Made by a program: the position numbers and the translations under genes. Below the pieces are notes generated by a model that was not told where the DNA came from, made no database searches, and worked only from the letters and a program-made list of their open reading frames with translations. From Asparagopsis taxiformis (lineage: Eukaryota > Rhodophyta > Florideophyceae > Bonnemaisoniales > Bonnemaisoniaceae): DNA of 18,628 nucleotides. Shown here piece after piece: positions 16,641-18,628 of this stretch; the stretch's first letter is position 1, and each line of letters starts with the position of its first letter. The DNA lies in contig JALQPE010001611.1 of the NCBI GenBank assembly GCA_030407315.1, forward strand, positions 1 to 18,628. The letters are read 5' to 3'.

Positions 16641-17831
16641 TCAGGCGGCGGCGCTGCGGCGGGCGGTGCGCAGGGCCGCGGCCAGTGCGGCGGCGGCCAT
16701 CAGCGCCAGCAGCGCCGCAGCCGCACCGAAAGCACCGCCGTATCCCCACTGAGCTATGGCCGGAGTGCTGGCGAAGGGCGACAGGAACTGGCCGCAGAAC
16801 ACCGAGCGGTGAGGATCGCCCCTGCGGTGCCCGCGCCGCCTGGCCGGGCCAGCGCCAGTGCAATGGCCACAAACCCCGGGGACACCGTGGCATAGCCGAT
16901 GCCGACGGCCATCGCCCCGGTGAGGGACAGGGCCGGGCTGCCCTCTTGCGCCAGCACCGCAAAAGCCAAGGGACAGCGCGCTGTAGCCGGCGGCAAAGAC
17001 CGCAGCATGGGGCAGCGTGCTTTGAACCGCGCATATAGCAGCGCGGTTATGCCGCCGCAGAGCGACAGCAGGCCGAGACCGGCCCCGGTCATCAGTGCGC
17101 TGTTGAGACCTTGCGCGGCAAAGAAGAATGGCAGCTGGGTCGGCATCATGAAGAAGAGGCCGTTGGTCAGCATTTGCAGGGCCGAGACGGCAATGAGCAG
17201 CACCAGCCAGGCGGGGTGGCCTGGCGCCTCTGGCTGCCCTGCCCCGCTGCCGCTGTACCGGGGTTCCGGGGCGTGGCGCCAGACGGCAAAGAGGCACACC
17301 GCCGCCAGGCCGTAGATCAGGAACGGCAGCCGCGGCGACAGAGTCGCGGCCAGCCCGGCTGTGCCGATGAACACCAGCCCCCAAAGTTGCGGGCAGAGAT
17401 CTGCAGCCCGGTCAGCGCCTGACGCCGGGCGCCGGTGAAGTAGTCGCCGATCAGGGCGGTCTGTGCGGTCATGATCAGCCGACTGCGATGCCGAGGCCAA
17501 AGCGGCTGGCCAGCATCAGGTGCAGATCCGGCAGGTAAAACCCCGCCGTGCCGCAGAGGATGAAAAGCCAGACCCCCGCAAGAAGCACGCCCCGCCGCCC
17601 GGCGCGGCGGTCAGCCAGCCCCGCCAGCGGCGCGGTCAGCATCACCCCCAGCGAGGGCACGGTGACCAGCAGCCGCACCAGAAAGCCCGCGTCCTCTGCA
17701 TCCGCAAATTCCTGTTCCAGCCCGGCCAGCGCCGGGCTGATCGTGGCGTTCGCCATCACCGTGAGGCTGGCCGCCATCAGCAGCGCGATGGCCCTGGGCT
17801 GCTGCCAAACCGCTGTCTCGTGCGTTTTCAT
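16641..17831 (-). CDS. MFS transporter, efflux type
   Basis: This is an inner-membrane major facilitator of about 397 residues with roughly 12 hydrophobic helices. Helix 1 is in ALLMAASLTVMANATISPAL, and the signature loop between helices 2 and 3 reads APLAGLADRRAGRRGVLLAG, the G-x-x-x-D-R-x-G-R-[RK] motif of the family. Then come LMLASRFGLGIAVG and a long central loop (APEPRYSGSGAGQPEAPGHP) before the second half. ATG 17831 has AAGGA ahead. Frame changes lie near 17480, 17385, 16970, 16900 and 16812. The gene is divergent from a MerR regulator and separated by 69 bases with a SoxR-box-like repeat, the usual arrangement for drug or organic-solute efflux pumps under MerR control. The cargo cannot be inferred. 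Confidence 0.92.
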
Positions 17832-17878
17832 CGGGGATATTCCTTGTCCAATCCGTTCAAGACTGGCAGCCTGCGAAT

Positions 17879-17892
17879 TCAAGCCAGCTTGA
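17879..17892. promoter_or_regulatory. SoxR-box-like inverted repeat between MFS and MerR genes
   Basis: TCAAGC and GCTTGA are perfect arms with a two-base centre, and the right side extends to GCTTGAGG. The site resembles the SoxR consensus CCTCAAGTTAACTTGAGG. On the minus strand it directly follows a TTGACC that could be the -35 of the MFS gene, the typical MerR-family position in a stretched promoter spacer; the matching -10 is poor. Confidence 0.5.
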
Positions 17893-17900
17893 GGTCAAGG

Positions 17901-18302
17901 ATGAAACTTCTGGATATTGGCGAGGTCGCGGAGCGTTCTGGCGTCGCGGCCTCGGCTTTGCGGTATTATGAGGAGATCGGGCTGATCACCTCAGCCGGGC
18001 GCAAGGGGCTGCGGCGGCAGTTCGGACCCGAAACACTGCTGCAGCTGTCGCTGATCACGCTGGCCAAGGCGGCGGGGTTTTCGCTGCAGGAGATTTCCGG
18101 GATGTTCGGCAAGGACGGCCGGCCGGATCTGCCGCGGGACCAGCTGCACGCCCGCGCCGACGCGCTGGAGGCGCAGATCCAGGAGCTGTCCACCCTGCGC
18201 GACGCGCTGCGCCATGTGGCGGACTGCCCGGCGCCCAGCCATCTGGAGTGCCCCAAGTTCCGCAAGCTGCTGCGCGCCGGACGCCTTACGGCCGAGGCTT
18301 AA
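17901..18302 (+). CDS. MerR family transcriptional regulator
   Basis: This is a 133-residue DNA-binding protein and the only complete gene in the window with an unbroken frame. Residues 1-70 form the winged helix-turn-helix: MKLLDIGEVAERSGVAASAL, RYYEEIGLI, then the wing GRKGLRRQF. A dimerisation helix (ADALEAQIQELSTLRDAL) follows, and the C-terminus has two cysteines in DCPAPSHLECPKF. SoxR proper has four closely spaced cysteines for its 2Fe-2S cluster, so this is a relative, not SoxR; the two cysteines could bind metal or sense thiol or oxidative stress. ATG 17901 has GAGG upstream. It is divergent from the MFS gene and probably controls both through the inverted repeat at 17879. Its stop overlaps the lectin gene stop. 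Confidence 0.93.
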   Translation: MKLLDIGEVAERSGVAASALRYYEEIGLITSAGRKGLRRQFGPETLLQLSLITLAKAAGFSLQEISGMFGKDGRPDLPRDQLHARADALEAQIQELSTLRDALRHVADCPAPSHLECPKFRKLLRAGRLTAEA

Positions 18303-18628
18303 TCGACGTCCCAGTCATCGGCAAAGGGCAGTTCGCCGATTGCCAGCCAGGCGGCGCGCAGCCGGGCGGCGCGGCTGTCGGCCCAGGTGCGGAAAACGAT
18401 ATCGAACCCTTCGCAGGTGATGTTTTCCGCCACCAGCTCTGCCCGGATGGCTGCGGAGGTGTCCATATCCCACAGCGATACCGACACATGCACGGAGGGC
18501 GGGCGGGCAAAAGGTTCCGCAAAAGCCACCGCCCGCGCCGCTCGCGCGGGCCGGAGCCGGTCCACATCGCGCCGCCATCTCGAAATCCGAGAAGATGCCG
18601 GTATCGCCCTGATCGACCCCAGTGCGGG
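18299..18628 (-). CDS. H-type lectin domain protein, C-terminal part
   Basis: The beginning lies beyond the right edge. The visible 110 or so residues start DQGDTGIFSDFE and continue with MWTGSGPRE, then RPPSVHVSVSLWDMDTSAAI, AELVAENITCEGFDIVFRTW and ARLRAAWLAIGELPFADDWDVD before TAA. This is the H-type lectin fold first described in the Helix pomatia agglutinin, with the FRTWADSR segment and the W of AAWLAIG typical of it. Such domains bind N-acetylgalactosamine-like sugars in animals; roles in Rhodobacteraceae are unknown. No signal sequence can be judged. Frame changes lie near 18560 and 18535. It converges with the MerR gene, the two stops sharing TTAA at 18299-18302. Confidence 0.82.
   Translation of the reverse strand, partial: PALGSIRAIPASSRISRWRRDVDRLRPARAARAVAFAEPFARPPSVHVSVSLWDMDTSAAIRAELVAENITCEGFDIVFRTWADSRAARLRAAWLAIGELPFADDWDVD

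Noticed and set aside
1..18628. CRISPR arrays, tRNA or rRNA genes, insertion sequences and prophage genes
   Set aside because: No regularly spaced repeats, tRNA-like cloverleaf, rRNA segments, transposase or integrase motifs were seen on either strand.

Overview
This window looks like a chromosomal stretch from an alphaproteobacterium of the Roseobacter group (Rhodobacteraceae; Leisingera, Phaeobacter or Ruegeria-like). The reasons are its high GC content with strong GC3 bias, the family mix (DUF2161 nuclease-fold protein, family II Mn-pyrophosphatase, TIGR01459 HAD hydrolase, YcgN next to RibF, H-type lectin) and residue patterns recalled from those genomes. The genus is an inference; no search was run. 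I see no rRNA, tRNA, CRISPR array, transposase, integrase or phage gene.

The dominant feature is that almost every gene is broken into two or three frames by single-base insertions or deletions, mostly loss of one base from a doublet. Housekeeping genes (prs, ribF) are hit as often as accessory ones, and no premature stop appears that is not explained by an indel. I read this as raw-sequence or assembly error rather than gene decay. CDS coordinates below therefore run from the inferred true start to the inferred true stop across the frame changes.

Left part (1-4400): the start of an iron/2-oxoglutarate-type oxygenase (minus), a DUF2161 protein (minus), then divergently two tandem secreted TraB/GumN paralogues and a manganese-dependent inorganic pyrophosphatase (plus) closed by a strong terminator. 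Positions 4381-4911 hold no recognisable gene. Middle (4900-11420): a full chemoreceptor (minus), then on the plus strand a NagD-like HAD hydrolase, a MaoC-type hydratase, a gene-poor stretch (8584-9029) with diverged direct repeats and hairpins, a GFA-family zinc protein, ribF overlapping ycgN by four bases, and a small membrane-associated ORF.

Right part (11500-18628): a threonine aldolase (plus) faces a probable four-gene minus-strand operon: DsbA/HCCA-isomerase-like protein, alpha/beta hydrolase, double NTF2/SnoaL-like protein and a second DsbA/HCCA-isomerase-like protein. Divergent from it is prs, which converges on an MFS efflux-type transporter. That transporter is divergent from a MerR regulator with a SoxR-box-like inverted repeat between them. 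The MerR gene overlaps tail-to-tail with a partial H-type lectin gene.

The gene content is mostly ordinary core and near-core metabolism. The less ordinary items are the tandem TraB/GumN pair, the isomerase-hydrolase-NTF2-isomerase operon, the MerR/MFS switch and the structured intergenic DNA.
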